A stretch of 34,029 nucleotides of DNA from Phycisphaerales bacterium (GTDB lineage: Bacteria; Planctomycetota; Phycisphaerae; Tepidisphaerales; Tepidisphaeraceae). The position numbers and the translations under genes are program-made. The DNA is taken from NCBI GenBank assembly GCA_028291615.1, contig JAQGHM010000321.1, positions 1 through 34,029 of the forward strand, read 5' to 3'. The notes under the pieces are model-generated. The model searched no databases. It saw only the letters and a program-made list of their open reading frames with translations, and was not told the DNA's origin. The first letter of the stretch is position 1; each line of letters starts with the position of its first letter. Below, piece by piece: positions 8,175 through 17,650 of the stretch.

Positions 8175-9331
8175 GGGCGCACCCCCTGTGATGGATAAGC
8201 GTAATCCGGCGTCTTCAACGATGAGGTGCTCCCGTAGGCAAGTGCAGTATCCGGCGGCGACGCCTCGGCGCGAGCGAGGTACCGGTAAACGGAGAGATAG
8301 GTGCCCACCATTCGCTGCGGCGTGTAGAGCTCGGCGCGGTCGCGAGCGCGGCGGCTGAAGTCGGCGCGAAGCGCGTCGTTATGGATCAGGTTGTGCAACT
8401 CCTTCCGGAGCGCCGTCGGATCGTCGGGCGGGACGAATATCGCCGCGGCACCCCATACTTCTCGTAGGCTAGGGATGTCCCCAAGCACCAAAGCGCATCC
8501 CGCCAGCGCCGCCTCCAATACCGATAAGCCAAACGGCTCGTACCGGGCCGGCAGGCAATAGATCGATGCCGATCCGAGCCAGCGGGACATCGCCGTCTGG
8601 TCAAGCTTTCCCAGCATTCGCGTCGCGGAGGCGTGCGCGCGGCCGCCATCGGGCGCGCGTGTCTCCCCCGCCACATAGACCGGCCAATCCAGTTCGTCCG
8701 CCACACGTTCGAGCGCCGAAACATTCTTCGCCTCATCCCAAAGCCGCCCCGCCGACAGGACCAGCGGCCGCTTCCGCCGCGGCGGGAACAGCGCCGGCTC
8801 TCGCGCGTTATAGATCACCCGGCCAGGTGGAAGCGGTCCGTAAAACTGCCCTAACGACCGCAGCATCTCCCGAGACGGCGCAATCAGCATGTCCGCCTGA
8901 CGGATTCCCCGCCGCACTTCCGCTTCGTACCGCCCCCACTCCGCCGGCGCCGCCTCGCCCTTCACCGCCCGCCACCATGAAAGCACGCACGAGTGCCCAA
9001 CGACCATCACCGGCGCCCGCCACGGCAGCGCGCCGTGCACGTAACCATTGAGGTGAATCACGTCAGGCCGGTGCGTTTCTTCAAGTTTCAGCAGCCACCG
9101 CCCGGCCGCAGCCACATCCGCCCACGGCTCGTTCATCCATTCCAGCTTCCACGTGCTCGGGCAAACCGTCACGTTCGACAGCCCCGCCGCCTCGCGCTCC
9201 TGCGCAGCCGACATCGCCGGGCCCATCGTCGCCAGGACGATCTCCACGCCCGCCGGGCGCAGCGCCCGCGCCAACTCCATGGCGTAAGTCCATACGCCGC
9301 CCACCGCGTCGGTTGTCATCAGGACTTTCAT
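8171..9331 (-). CDS. Glycosyltransferase family 4 (GT-B)
   Basis: 386 residues. The N-terminal acceptor domain begins MKVLMTTDAVGGVWTY, with the Gly-rich loop typical of GT4 enzymes, followed by RPDVIHLNGYVHG. The donor domain begins near PLVLSAGRLWDEAKN and contains the ExxxxxxxE signature in YEPFGLSVLEAALAGCALV, followed by DIPSLREVW. GT4 enzymes are retaining transferases that use nucleotide sugars. The protein has no signal peptide and should act on the cytoplasmic side. Both ends overlap neighbours by four bases (ATGA with the dehydrogenase gene, GTGA with the CgeB-like gene), so it is tightly built into the operon. Confidence 0.88.
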   Translation of the reverse strand: MKVLMTTDAVGGVWTYAMELARALRPAGVEIVLATMGPAMSAAQEREAAGLSNVTVCPSTWKLEWMNEPWADVAAAGRWLLKLEETHRPDVIHLNGYVHGALPWRAPVMVVGHSCVLSWWRAVKGEAAPAEWGRYEAEVRRGIRQADMLIAPSREMLRSLGQFYGPLPPGRVIYNAREPALFPPRRKRPLVLSAGRLWDEAKNVSALERVADELDWPVYVAGETRAPDGGRAHASATRMLGKLDQTAMSRWLGSASIYCLPARYEPFGLSVLEAALAGCALVLGDIPSLREVWGAAAIFVPPDDPTALRKELHNLIHNDALRADFSRRARDRAELYTPQRMVGTYLSVYRYLARAEASPPDTALAYGSTSSLKTPDYAYPSQGVRP

Positions 9332-10359
9332 GCGCCCGCTCCCTCCTTCATCAGGATCAGCCCCTTGAGGAATCCGTCCGGCCGCTGTTTCGTCATCTCC
9401 AGCGCCTCCCCCAGACGGTCGAGCGAAAAGGTGTGCGTGTAAAGCGGCCTCGGGTCCAGATGGCCGCCCGCCACCGCCTCGGCCGCCTCGCGCATACCGC
9501 GCAGGTAGATCTGCGGATCGCGCTCATGGGCATTGATCACGTCAATTCCGCGCCAGTTCCAGAGCTGCACGTTGCACTGCCGCAGGCCATCCTGGTGATA
9601 GCCCGCGATCACAAGCCGCCCGCGCTCGCGCGTCAGCTCCGCCGAGAGGTCAAGTGCTCCCTGCTTGCCGACTGCCTCGATGACGACATCGCACAAGCGC
9701 CCGTCGGTCAGCCTGCCCACGCGCTCGATGATTTGCGCATGGTCATCTATCGCGATCATCTCGTCCGCGCCGCACTCGCGCGCCACGTCCAGCGAGAACG
9801 ACCGCCTCGAGATCGCGATCACTCGCGCTTTCGCGCTCTTGGCGAGCTGAATCAACAGTGCCCCCAGAAACCCCACCCCCACGATCGCCACCGTCTGCCC
9901 CGCGCGAATCTCGCTACGACGAAAGATGTTGATCGCACACCCCAGCGGCTCGGCCGGAAACGGCTGACCATTCAACTCCTCCGGCAGCGCGATGACTTGA
10001 TCCTGCCGCGCCACGTCATATTCGGCGTACGCGTTGTTCGATAAAAACCCCACTCGCTGCCCGACCGCAAACTTCGACGCGCCCGCCCCCACCGCGTCGA
10101 TCCCAGCCCACCCTTCATGGCCAAGCTGTCCCGGCGCCATCGGATATTTGAACCACTCGCGCCCCTCCCACGGCGGCAAGTTAGACGCGCATACACCGCA
10201 CCCTTCCAGACGCACGCGCACCTCCGCCGGCCCCGGCTCAGCGAGATTTACCCGCCGCGTCTCGATCATTCCCGGCGCGCGGAGCACCGCCGCGCGCATG
10301 ACGCCGCTGGAGACCGCGCGGGAACTCCCCCCATCGGCGATCACCGCCGCGCGAGTCAT
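9328..10359 (-). CDS. Zinc-type medium-chain alcohol/polyol dehydrogenase
   Basis: About 343 residues from the ATG at 10359, which follows AAGGAGG closely and overlaps the fusion gene's stop as ATGA. A second in-frame ATG twenty codons later (MRAAVLRAPG) looks like the usual family N-terminus and could be the true start. GCGVCASN supplies a catalytic-zinc Cys and GQLGHEGWA the His-Glu pair. The NAD(P) fold has AIVGVGFLGALLIQLAK. The four-Cys structural-zinc lobe of classical enzymes is missing: the sequence passes directly from GQRVGF to AEYDVA. In this operon it may oxidise or reduce a sugar or sugar alcohol (inference). Confidence 0.83.
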   Translation of the reverse strand: MTRAAVIADGGSSRAVSSGVMRAAVLRAPGMIETRRVNLAEPGPAEVRVRLEGCGVCASNLPPWEGREWFKYPMAPGQLGHEGWAGIDAVGAGASKFAVGQRVGFLSNNAYAEYDVARQDQVIALPEELNGQPFPAEPLGCAINIFRRSEIRAGQTVAIVGVGFLGALLIQLAKSAKARVIAISRRSFSLDVARECGADEMIAIDDHAQIIERVGRLTDGRLCDVVIEAVGKQGALDLSAELTRERGRLVIAGYHQDGLRQCNVQLWNWRGIDVINAHERDPQIYLRGMREAAEAVAGGHLDPRPLYTHTFSLDRLGEALEMTKQRPDGFLKGLILMKEGAGA

Positions 10360-12497
10360 ATCGCCTCCTTCTTCGCGCCCCGAGACGCGCGCCCCGCCGC
10401 CGCCGCGCCGGCCTTGCTTCCCGCCCACGCCGCCTGGCCCGGGTGCACCGCCGACGCCACCGCCTTGCGCGAGACCGCGTTACCGCGCAGCCATGCGTAA
10501 AGCCTCCCAATGCCATCGCGCGCATCCACCTTCGGGCTCCAGCCGGTCGCCTTCTTCATCTTCGCGCAGTTCGACACGTAGTACCGCTGATCGCCCGGCC
10601 GCCACGCGCCCGGGCGCGTGTCTGGACGTCGCCCGTGCAGCTCTTCGATCAGATCCAGCAGCTCCGCCAGGCTGATCGTGTTCCGCGCGCCGCCGCCGAT
10701 GTTGAACGCCTGCCCGGTGATCTTCGGCATGTTCGCCTGCGCCAGCAGGAACGCATCCACCAGGTCATCCGCGAAGAGAATGTCGCGCACCTGCTTGCCG
10801 TCGCCGTAAAGCGTGATCGGTTCCCCCTTGAGCGCGCGGATCAGGAAGTGCGCGATCCACCCTTGATCCTCCGTCCCAAATTGGTGTGGGCCGTAGATGC
10901 AGCTCATGCGAAACACGACCGCCGGCAGGCCGAACGTCCGCGCGTAATCGATCACGTACTGGTCCGCAGCCCCCTTGCTGCAACCGTAGGGGCTGTGGAA
11001 ATCCAGCGGCCGCTCTTCGTTGATGCCGTTGTCGCGCAGGAACGGGTCCTCCGGCTCGTACCGCCCCTCGTTGAGGCGCAATTTGACGTCCGGCAAGCCG
11101 CCATAAACTTTGTTCGTGCTCGTGAAGACCAGCGGCGGCGGGTCGTCCTGCGCCCGCAGCGCCTCCAGCAGGTTGATCGTCCCACGCGCGTTTACCTCAA
11201 AATCGTGGATCGCATTCGTCAGGCTCGTCGTCACAGCCACCTGCGCCGCGAAGTGAAACACCTGGCTCGCCCGATCGACCGCGTGCCGCAGCACGTGCGG
11301 GTCCTGCACGTCCGCCGCCTCGATCCGCATCAGGTCGCCGTGCGTCTGCCGCAGCCACTTCAGGTTCCGCTCCACGCCCGGCCGCGACAAGTTGTCGAAC
11401 AGCAGCACCGATTGCCCGCTCGACATGATCCGGTGCGCCAGGTTCGTCCCAATGAACCCCGACCCGCCGGTGATCAAAACCGGCCGGTCCTTCGAGCCCA
11501 CATGCGCGCTCTTGCCGATCCAGTACGCATCGCGCACTGCGTCTAAGCCACCTTCGGCCCAGATGCGGTAAAGCAGCTTCTCCCCGCCGTCGGCGCGCTT
11601 CAACCCAAAGTGATAACCCCGCTCGTCAGCATGGAATCCATCACCCGTCGGCAACCGCGGGTCAAGGTCGTGCACCGCATACCAATAAACCCGCTCCACC
11701 GGCGCATTCAGTGCGTCCACGAACGCGCTCAACTGCCGCCGCTCGTCGTGCCGCCAGGTCGAATACCCCGTCTCGGTGATCCAAACCTGCGCGCTCGGAT
11801 TGAACTCCGCCAGCACCTCGCGCACGCGGCCAACCTGCGAATCCCACCCCTCCCATTGCGATTCGCTCGTCCCCGGAAACGCGTGCACGCCCACCGCGTC
11901 GATATGCTTGAGGAGGTTACGCTCCCCCATCAGCCGCAGCCAACCCGGATCGATTGGCCGCATCCCGCCCAGTACCGTCTTCTTCCCGCGGTGCTGCGCC
12001 CAATACGCCGCATTGCCGATCATCTCGCTGAATTTGAGCCAATAATGATCCAGCTCCGCGTCCCACTTCCGCGGGTCGTTCGGCTCGTTCCACAGTTCGA
12101 TCCACTCGAAGTATTTCCCAAAGCGCGTAATCAGCACATCGAGAAAATCCGCATAACTCTTCAGGTTCCCCGGCGGCGCGCTGATCTTCGGCGCAATGCC
12201 CCAGAACGGCGGCGTATCGACGAAGCACGGCAGCACGTTCACCCGCCGCGCGATCTGCGGGAACAACCAGGCATACCAAGCCTCCCCTTCCGGCAGACAG
12301 CAATCCGCCCACGACACCACCGTCCGCAGCTCCGTCACCCCAAGCCGCTTGAGATCATCCAGCACCGCGTCCACGCGATCGTGCTCGCCGGGTCTGAACC
12401 ACTCGAGCATCCCGACTGCGGGGCCACTATGTCGTGACGCCCGCGACCGCTTCTGCAATACCGAGCGCTCCGGCCGGCCTTTTCCGTTTTCACTCAT
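10356..12497 (-). CDS. Glycoside hydrolase (clan GH-A) fused to NAD-dependent SDR epimerase/dehydratase
   Basis: A 713-residue two-enzyme protein. Residues about 28-320 form a clan GH-A domain with acid/base Glu138 in IELWNEPN and nucleophile Glu242 in WITETG. Residues about 337-650 form an extended SDR: TGGSGFIGTN (343-352) binds NAD, HFAAQVAV follows, and YGCSK gives the catalytic Tyr504-Lys508 pair. The closest known style is the CDP-paratose/tyvelose or UDP-glucose epimerase group. The last 45 residues are an Ala/Lys-rich tail. GGAAG-type ribosome site before the ATG. No signal peptide, so both activities are cytoplasmic. The pairing suggests one domain frees a sugar or holds a glycan while the other remodels a nucleotide sugar (inference). 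Confidence 0.88.
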   Translation of the reverse strand: MSENGKGRPERSVLQKRSRASRHSGPAVGMLEWFRPGEHDRVDAVLDDLKRLGVTELRTVVSWADCCLPEGEAWYAWLFPQIARRVNVLPCFVDTPPFWGIAPKISAPPGNLKSYADFLDVLITRFGKYFEWIELWNEPNDPRKWDAELDHYWLKFSEMIGNAAYWAQHRGKKTVLGGMRPIDPGWLRLMGERNLLKHIDAVGVHAFPGTSESQWEGWDSQVGRVREVLAEFNPSAQVWITETGYSTWRHDERRQLSAFVDALNAPVERVYWYAVHDLDPRLPTGDGFHADERGYHFGLKRADGGEKLLYRIWAEGGLDAVRDAYWIGKSAHVGSKDRPVLITGGSGFIGTNLAHRIMSSGQSVLLFDNLSRPGVERNLKWLRQTHGDLMRIEAADVQDPHVLRHAVDRASQVFHFAAQVAVTTSLTNAIHDFEVNARGTINLLEALRAQDDPPPLVFTSTNKVYGGLPDVKLRLNEGRYEPEDPFLRDNGINEERPLDFHSPYGCSKGAADQYVIDYARTFGLPAVVFRMSCIYGPHQFGTEDQGWIAHFLIRALKGEPITLYGDGKQVRDILFADDLVDAFLLAQANMPKITGQAFNIGGGARNTISLAELLDLIEELHGRRPDTRPGAWRPGDQRYYVSNCAKMKKATGWSPKVDARDGIGRLYAWLRGNAVSRKAVASAVHPGQAAWAGSKAGAAAAGRASRGAKKEAI

Positions 12498-12540
12498 GAC
12501 AACTTCCGTTAGTTCGAATGTCTGATCCCACGTACGCGCG

Positions 12541-13659
12541 TTACAACGCCAAACCCCGCGAATTCAGCTCCGCCCGCATCCCCTCAACCCGATCCACCGC
12601 CACCTGCCCGCTTAGCCACTCCGCCAGTTCCTTCAGCCCCTCTTCAAATGCCACGCGCGGCTCGTATTCGAGCATGCGCCGGGCCAGATGGATGTCGGCG
12701 ACGCAGTGCCGGATATCTCCGACGCGATATTTCCCGCTGATCTCCGGCTCGATCCACGCCTTGCCCATCACGTTCGCCATCGCGTGCGCCACTGACAGCA
12801 CGGTCCGCGCCTGCCCCGAGCCGACGTTAAATACGCGATACGCCGCGTCCGGCACTTCCAGCGCCAGCCGGCATGCCCGCGCCACGTCGTACACGCTGAC
12901 GAAGTCACGCTGCTGCAGGCCATCCTCGAAGATCATCGGCGGCCTGTTATTCAGCAGCCGGCTCGCGAAGATCGCCAGCACGCCCGTGTACGGGTTCGAC
13001 AGCGCCTGCCGCGTCCCGTAGACGTTAAAGAAGCGCATCGCGACGGTCGGGATGTTGTACGCCCGGCCGATCATCAGGCTCATTCGCTCCTGGTCATATT
13101 TCGATAACGCGTAAACGCTCGACAGCGTCGGCTGCTTCGTCTCCGGCGTCGGCGCCGGTCGCAGCGCCGCGTTGCGGTTGTTGCGAACTTCCCAGTCGTG
13201 ATTCTTCAGGTTCTGCAGGCTGCGCTCAAGCCCTTCGGAGATGTCCCCGTCGGGGTTGCGGTAAAGCCCCTCGCCATAGATGCTCATGCTCGACGCCACG
13301 ATCAGCCGCTCGACCGGCCGATCCGCCAGCGCCTCGAGCAGCACCGCCGTGCCTAGGTTGTTGACGCTCGTGTACTCAGCGACCTGGTACATGCTCTGAC
13401 CGACCCCGACCGCCGCCGCGAAGTGGTAGACGGCATCGATGCCGTCGAGCGCCCGCGTGACCGCGGCCTTATCCCGAACGTCGCCAACGATCAGCTCGAC
13501 CTCGGGATTGAGATACTCCGGCCTCGCGGCGTTCGGCCCGTGCACCTGCGGCGACAGGTTGTCCAGCGCCTTGACCGTATAGCCATTTCGCAGCAGTTCG
13601 TCCGCCAGATGCGATCCGATAAATCCTGCTCCGCCCGTGATCAGCATCCGTTTGCTCAT
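12541..13659 (-). CDS. NAD-dependent epimerase/dehydratase (extended SDR)
   Basis: 372 residues. The NAD-binding motif TGGAGFIGSH is at 8-17, an acidic residue in DNLSPQ ends strand 2, HFAAAVGVGQS follows, and the catalytic pair is Tyr183-Lys187 in YALSK. The C-terminal part has FFNVYGTRQALSNPYTG and RDFVSVYDVARA, typical of UDP-glucose 4-epimerase and dTDP-glucose dehydratase relatives. An insert of about 30 residues (LERSLQNLKNHDWEVRNNRN) before the active Tyr is unusual for GalE. First gene of the minus-strand operon, 43 bases upstream of the fusion gene. Probably makes an activated sugar for the downstream glycosyltransferases; exact reaction unknown. Confidence 0.85.
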   Translation of the reverse strand: MSKRMLITGGAGFIGSHLADELLRNGYTVKALDNLSPQVHGPNAARPEYLNPEVELIVGDVRDKAAVTRALDGIDAVYHFAAAVGVGQSMYQVAEYTSVNNLGTAVLLEALADRPVERLIVASSMSIYGEGLYRNPDGDISEGLERSLQNLKNHDWEVRNNRNAALRPAPTPETKQPTLSSVYALSKYDQERMSLMIGRAYNIPTVAMRFFNVYGTRQALSNPYTGVLAIFASRLLNNRPPMIFEDGLQQRDFVSVYDVARACRLALEVPDAAYRVFNVGSGQARTVLSVAHAMANVMGKAWIEPEISGKYRVGDIRHCVADIHLARRMLEYEPRVAFEEGLKELAEWLSGQVAVDRVEGMRAELNSRGLAL

Positions 13660-13965
13660 GATGCGCTCGTCCGGCTGAATTCCTCTGAGAAATGCCTGCG
13701 GTGGCGATCCTCCACGGCAATGCGTGTGCCGCTGCGGACGAGGCGCGAGTGTGCCGCGTCCCCAATCGCAAGCAGGTTTTCGGGAAATCGGCCTGTAACG
13801 CAGACGTGTGCCAGATCGCTAATGAAAGTAAGCGGCGCGCGCTAATCCATCGACCGACGGCGCGTAAGGAAAAGGCGCAGCGGTGCTACCGAAATGGTGG
13901 GGATGATCATGCAACGCGCGAAGGACGATTTGTCTAAGAGCATGGCGCACAGTGCGACGCAATGA
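13660..13965. other. 306-base intergenic region upstream of the sugar operon
   Basis: This gap lies between the end of the ABC exporter gene (stop at 13966) and the first gene of the sugar operon (start at 13659), both on the minus strand. The operon promoter should lie here, but I see no convincing -35/-10 pair and no clear hairpin or run of T that would mark a terminator. The frames that stay open here lack family features. Confidence 0.5.
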
Positions 13966-15849
13966 CTAAGCGACTTTCGGCAGCATCACGGTGTCGCGGC
14001 CCTGATCGTCGAGACGAAGCTGCTGCCGCGCCATCGCGTGGTAGACGCCGCCCAGCTCGAGCAATTCTGCGTGCGTCCCACGCTCGACGATGCGGCCGCA
14101 GTCCATCACGAAGATCTGGTCACACTCCATCACCGTGCTGAGGCGGTGACTGACCAAGATGATCGTCCGCTGCCCCTTGAGCTCGCCAAGCGTCTGGGTG
14201 ATCACCGACTCGTGATGGGGGTCGAGCGCGCTGGTCGGCTCGTCAAGTACGACGAACGGCGCCTCGGTCAGCAGCGCCCGCGCGACCGAGATGCGCTGCC
14301 GCTGTCCCCCCGACAGGTTCTGCCCTCCCTCGTCAACCACAGTGCTGTACTTATCCGGGAGCTGCTCGATAAATTGGGCCGCACCGGCCATCTGGGCGGC
14401 CTTGCGGATCTGGGCCATGCTCGCCGTCGGAAGGCCATAAGCGATGTTCTCCGCGATCGTCGTCGGCAGCATCACCGGCTCTTGCAGCACCAGCGCCACA
14501 TGCCGCCGAACATCAGCGACCCGGAACTGCCGCAGGTCGTGGCCATCCAATCGAATAGCCCCAATATCCGGATCGTAGAACCGCGGCAGAAGACTCAGCA
14601 GCGTGCTCTTTCCCACCCCGCTCGGCCCGACAAACGCCACCATCTGCCCAGGCGCGATGGTGACCGAGACATCCTTGAGCACGGGCGTATCGGCGCCGTA
14701 GCCAAAGCTGACGTGGTCCAACTCCAGAACTCGCGAGCGAACCGGCAGCGGTTTGGCGTTGGGTGCATCGGTCACTGTCGCGGTGCGGTCGAGCACCTCG
14801 AACACCCGCTGCGCCCCCGCCACCCCACCTTGCACGTTCGGGAGGAACCCCGTCAGGCTGCACAAGGGCCCCCATAGCATGCCTAAGTAGGCGGTGAAGA
14901 TCATCAGATCGCCCACCGTCAGCCCGCCGGCGGTGTGGTTGATGAACTGGTCGCGGTAGACGAGGTAACCGCCGTACACGAAGACGACCGCCCCGCCGAT
15001 GCCGAAGACGCTGCCGATCAGGATGTTGTAAAGCATCTGCTGCCGATTCAACCGCCACCACGCCGCGATCGTGCCGCGGGATCGTTGCTCGAATCGGCCG
15101 AACTCATCATGCTCGCGACCGAAAGCCTGAATCAGTCCGATCGTCGCCATCGACCGCTGAATGACGGATGTAAAATGCGCGTCCTGCTCCTTGCACTCGA
15201 TGGAACGTTCCTTCAAACGGCGGCCGAACACAACGTTCAACAGCGCCAGCGGCGGTGCGATCGAAAGCGCGGCGAGTGTAAGCGGCACACTCCGGCTCAT
15301 CAGCACGCTCATCATCACGATCAGGGTGAGACTCGCGACCAACGTGGCAATAAGCACTTGCAGGATCGCCTGAAAACCGAACGTGTCGCTGCTCACGCGA
15401 TAGATCACGTCCCCCTGCGGTCGGCTTTTGTGGTACGCCAGGTTCAGCGACTGCAGCTTGCGATAGAGGTCGCAGCGCACCCGCATCAATCCGTTGTAGT
15501 TGATGTGGTTCGAGACGATCGTCTGCAGCATGGACAGGATGTCCTGGAGGAACTTGAGCACAAGGCCGCAGACTCCAAGCCCGATGATTTGCCCGACATG
15601 GTTGGAGGGCAGGAGTCCGAGAAAGAGGCGGTGCACCCAATCCTGCGCTGCGGGCGCGGCAAGGATCGAATCGATAAGGATCGCCATCGGCCAGGCCATC
15701 AGTAGGCCAACGGCGGTGGACAACCCGATCAGCGCGAGCAGCGCGATGACTGCCGGCCAATCCGCCTTGAAATAAGAGAGCGCCCGTACGTATAGCCGCA
15801 TACACACAACCCATTGGCCGGGCGCAATCGATGACGGCAGCAACAACAT
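13966..15849 (-). CDS. ABC exporter, fused permease and ATPase (MsbA/ABCB type)
   Basis: 627 residues. Residues about 28-345 hold six membrane segments. The ATPase follows: Walker A GPSGVGKST (408-416), Q-loop in LVLQEPVML, signature LSGGQRQR (512-519), Walker B FVVLDEPTSALD (532-543) and switch His in SHRLSTV. It works as a homodimeric or heterodimeric exporter in the inner membrane. ATG at 15849 follows a GGGGGCGG stretch; an alternative ATG at 15801 begins nearer the first conserved region. The 306-base gap to the sugar operon argues against strict co-transcription, yet the location fits a lipid-linked glycan exporter. A peptide or lipid substrate is equally possible. Confidence 0.9.
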   Translation of the reverse strand: MLLLPSSIAPGQWVVCMRLYVRALSYFKADWPAVIALLALIGLSTAVGLLMAWPMAILIDSILAAPAAQDWVHRLFLGLLPSNHVGQIIGLGVCGLVLKFLQDILSMLQTIVSNHINYNGLMRVRCDLYRKLQSLNLAYHKSRPQGDVIYRVSSDTFGFQAILQVLIATLVASLTLIVMMSVLMSRSVPLTLAALSIAPPLALLNVVFGRRLKERSIECKEQDAHFTSVIQRSMATIGLIQAFGREHDEFGRFEQRSRGTIAAWWRLNRQQMLYNILIGSVFGIGGAVVFVYGGYLVYRDQFINHTAGGLTVGDLMIFTAYLGMLWGPLCSLTGFLPNVQGGVAGAQRVFEVLDRTATVTDAPNAKPLPVRSRVLELDHVSFGYGADTPVLKDVSVTIAPGQMVAFVGPSGVGKSTLLSLLPRFYDPDIGAIRLDGHDLRQFRVADVRRHVALVLQEPVMLPTTIAENIAYGLPTASMAQIRKAAQMAGAAQFIEQLPDKYSTVVDEGGQNLSGGQRQRISVARALLTEAPFVVLDEPTSALDPHHESVITQTLGELKGQRTIILVSHRLSTVMECDQIFVMDCGRIVERGTHAELLELGGVYHAMARQQLRLDDQGRDTVMLPKVA

Positions 15850-15997
15850 GCCGCCCCCGTGCGCGCGATCCGTCTGGAGGTATTATCGGCTTTCACCGCT
15901 GGCGACTTGCCCGGCCGCCGGCGTTCCGATTCGCCTCTCTCACTACTAGATGCTAATTACCCCACAAATGTTTGCACGGAATCGCGCCGGCCGTTGA

Positions 15998-16660
15998 TCA
16001 GACGTGCGGTTCAAGGGAAGTAATTCCTTCTCGCAGTGCGTACTTTGTAAGCTCTGCAACACTGTGTGCCCCCAGCTTTTTCATCATCCTGCGACGATGC
16101 GTCTCTACCGTCTTGGCGCTCACGCCAATGGCAGCGGCAATTTGCTTGGTGCTCTCGCCGTCGGCGATCTGCCGAAGGATCTGCTTCTCGCGAGCCGACA
16201 GGGCGGCGGTCCGGGACGCGGGCTTATCCTGTAGCACGTATCCGCTGACCACCGCCTCGGCGATCTGCGGGCTTAGATAGACCTTATGAATAGCGACCGT
16301 CCGAATCGCGATCAGCAGCTCATCGGAGGTGCAATCCTTGGTCAGGCAACCGGATGCGCCCGCGGAGAGAATTTCCCGAATGAATCCCGTGGTCGGCGAA
16401 AGCGTGAGCGCAATAATGCGCGTCCGCGGCGACGCGGCGCGCAGGCCTTCGATCGAACTGCGCGCGGCGTGGGCGGAAAGGGCGAGATTCACCAACGCGA
16501 CGTCGGGCGATAAAGCCTCAGCAAGCTTTATCGCTGCCTGACCCTCCTCCGACGAGGCGATTACCTTAATGTCAGCAAACCGTTCGAGCAGTGCGCCCAT
16601 TCCTTCCCGAATCAGCCTGCGGCTATCAGCCAAGAGCACTCGAATTTTCATGACGATCAC
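15998..16660 (-). CDS. NarL/LuxR-family response regulator with degenerate receiver
   Basis: 220 residues. The receiver domain (about 5-125) has the fold pattern, the switch Thr region (ALTLSP) and the Lys in CLTKDC. The phospho-acceptor Asp is replaced by Asn58 in PDVALVNLAL, and the acidic pocket has only one Asp (Asp12 in LLADSRR). A LuxR helix-turn-helix follows: ALSAREKQILRQIADGES, KQIAAAIGVSAKTVETHRRR. It should bind DNA as a dimer independently of ordinary phosphorylation. The GTG start at 16660 is supported by GGAAG seven bases upstream. It lies 52 bases after the FNT channel gene and may be co-transcribed with it. No sensor kinase is nearby. Confidence 0.88.
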   Translation of the reverse strand: MIVMKIRVLLADSRRLIREGMGALLERFADIKVIASSEEGQAAIKLAEALSPDVALVNLALSAHAARSSIEGLRAASPRTRIIALTLSPTTGFIREILSAGASGCLTKDCTSDELLIAIRTVAIHKVYLSPQIAEAVVSGYVLQDKPASRTAALSAREKQILRQIADGESTKQIAAAIGVSAKTVETHRRRMMKKLGAHSVAELTKYALREGITSLEPHV

Positions 16661-16712
16661 ACCGGTACTTCCGAAACATTGTGCGCTCCCTCGCGATTAC
16701 ACTCACGAGCGA

Positions 16713-17546
16713 TCACCGCCCGGACGCGATCTGCGCGTGGTTCAACGCCGCCACCAGCGTGACCCCGCCTGAAATGTTGCCCACCAGAACGGGTACGACA
16801 TAGATGCCCCAAACCTCCGTCCATGGTTTTGCGCTTGACCATCCCAGCACGAACACTTCGATGGCGCCTGCAATGATGTGGCTGAAGCCTGCGACGCCGA
16901 TCAACCATGTAATCAAGACGATCACGAAGAAGTGCGACGACTCCGCGTACGGGAGCATCCAGACGAGCAGCGCGATCAGCCACCCGGCGAAAACGCCGCG
17001 AAGCACCAAGGTCCAAAACCCGTGTTTCATCACCTCGTGCCCCATCGCGACGAACTCGTCCCGCACGCCCGACTCAAACGCCGTCGACCGAGCCGCGACG
17101 AAGCTGATCGCCAGCGCACCGGCGATGTTCGCCACCAGCACCACCCCCCACAACCGCGCGACGTTGCCCAGCGTCTTGCCATCCTTCCGCTGCAACAGCG
17201 GCAGGATAGGCGTCAGCGTGTTCTCAGTGAATAACTGCTGGCGGCCCAGGATGACCACGATAAATCCCACGCAATATCCCAGCTTGCTGACCAGCGCCGA
17301 CCACGCCGCCTGCGGCAGGTGATGCCGCAATATTCCCTCAGCCGCCAGCGAGAAACCCATCGACAGTCCAGCCGCGAGGCCCGACCAGAAGAGCGCCGAT
17401 GATGGCCGCTCCAACTCCTCGTCGGCCTCCTTCATCACCGCCTGATAGACCACCTTGCCGCTGGGCGAGCTGCGATGGTGGATCTCCTCCTGCTCGCGCT
17501 GGTGGTCCTCGTTGTTGCGCTCGGATTGGGCTTGCGTATCGAGCAT
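16713..17546 (-). CDS. Formate/nitrite transporter family channel (YfdC-like)
   Basis: 277 residues with a hydrophilic, Glu/Gln-rich N-terminus of about 48 residues and then six membrane segments. Family signatures: SGLAAGLSMGFSLAAEG in the first segment, LGRQQLFTENTLTP, GVAGFSHIIAGAIEVF and VLVGNISGG. FNT proteins form pentameric aquaporin-like channels for formate, nitrite, hydrosulfide or other small anions. The long charged N-terminus and the RQQLFTENT form resemble the uncharacterised YfdC branch rather than FocA or NirC, so the permeant ion is not assigned. It is divergent from the receiver gene at 17729, with a 182-base shared upstream region. Confidence 0.88.
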   Translation of the reverse strand: MLDTQAQSERNNEDHQREQEEIHHRSSPSGKVVYQAVMKEADEELERPSSALFWSGLAAGLSMGFSLAAEGILRHHLPQAAWSALVSKLGYCVGFIVVILGRQQLFTENTLTPILPLLQRKDGKTLGNVARLWGVVLVANIAGALAISFVAARSTAFESGVRDEFVAMGHEVMKHGFWTLVLRGVFAGWLIALLVWMLPYAESSHFFVIVLITWLIGVAGFSHIIAGAIEVFVLGWSSAKPWTEVWGIYVVPVLVGNISGGVTLVAALNHAQIASGR

Positions 17547-17650
17547 TTGCGTCGCGCTCCCGGTACGGCCATCTCTATGCGATCACGCGAAGGAGGCGGA
17601 ACTACCGAAATTCCTGAGCGATCGATTCATCGGAACTCTGAATTTCCCGA

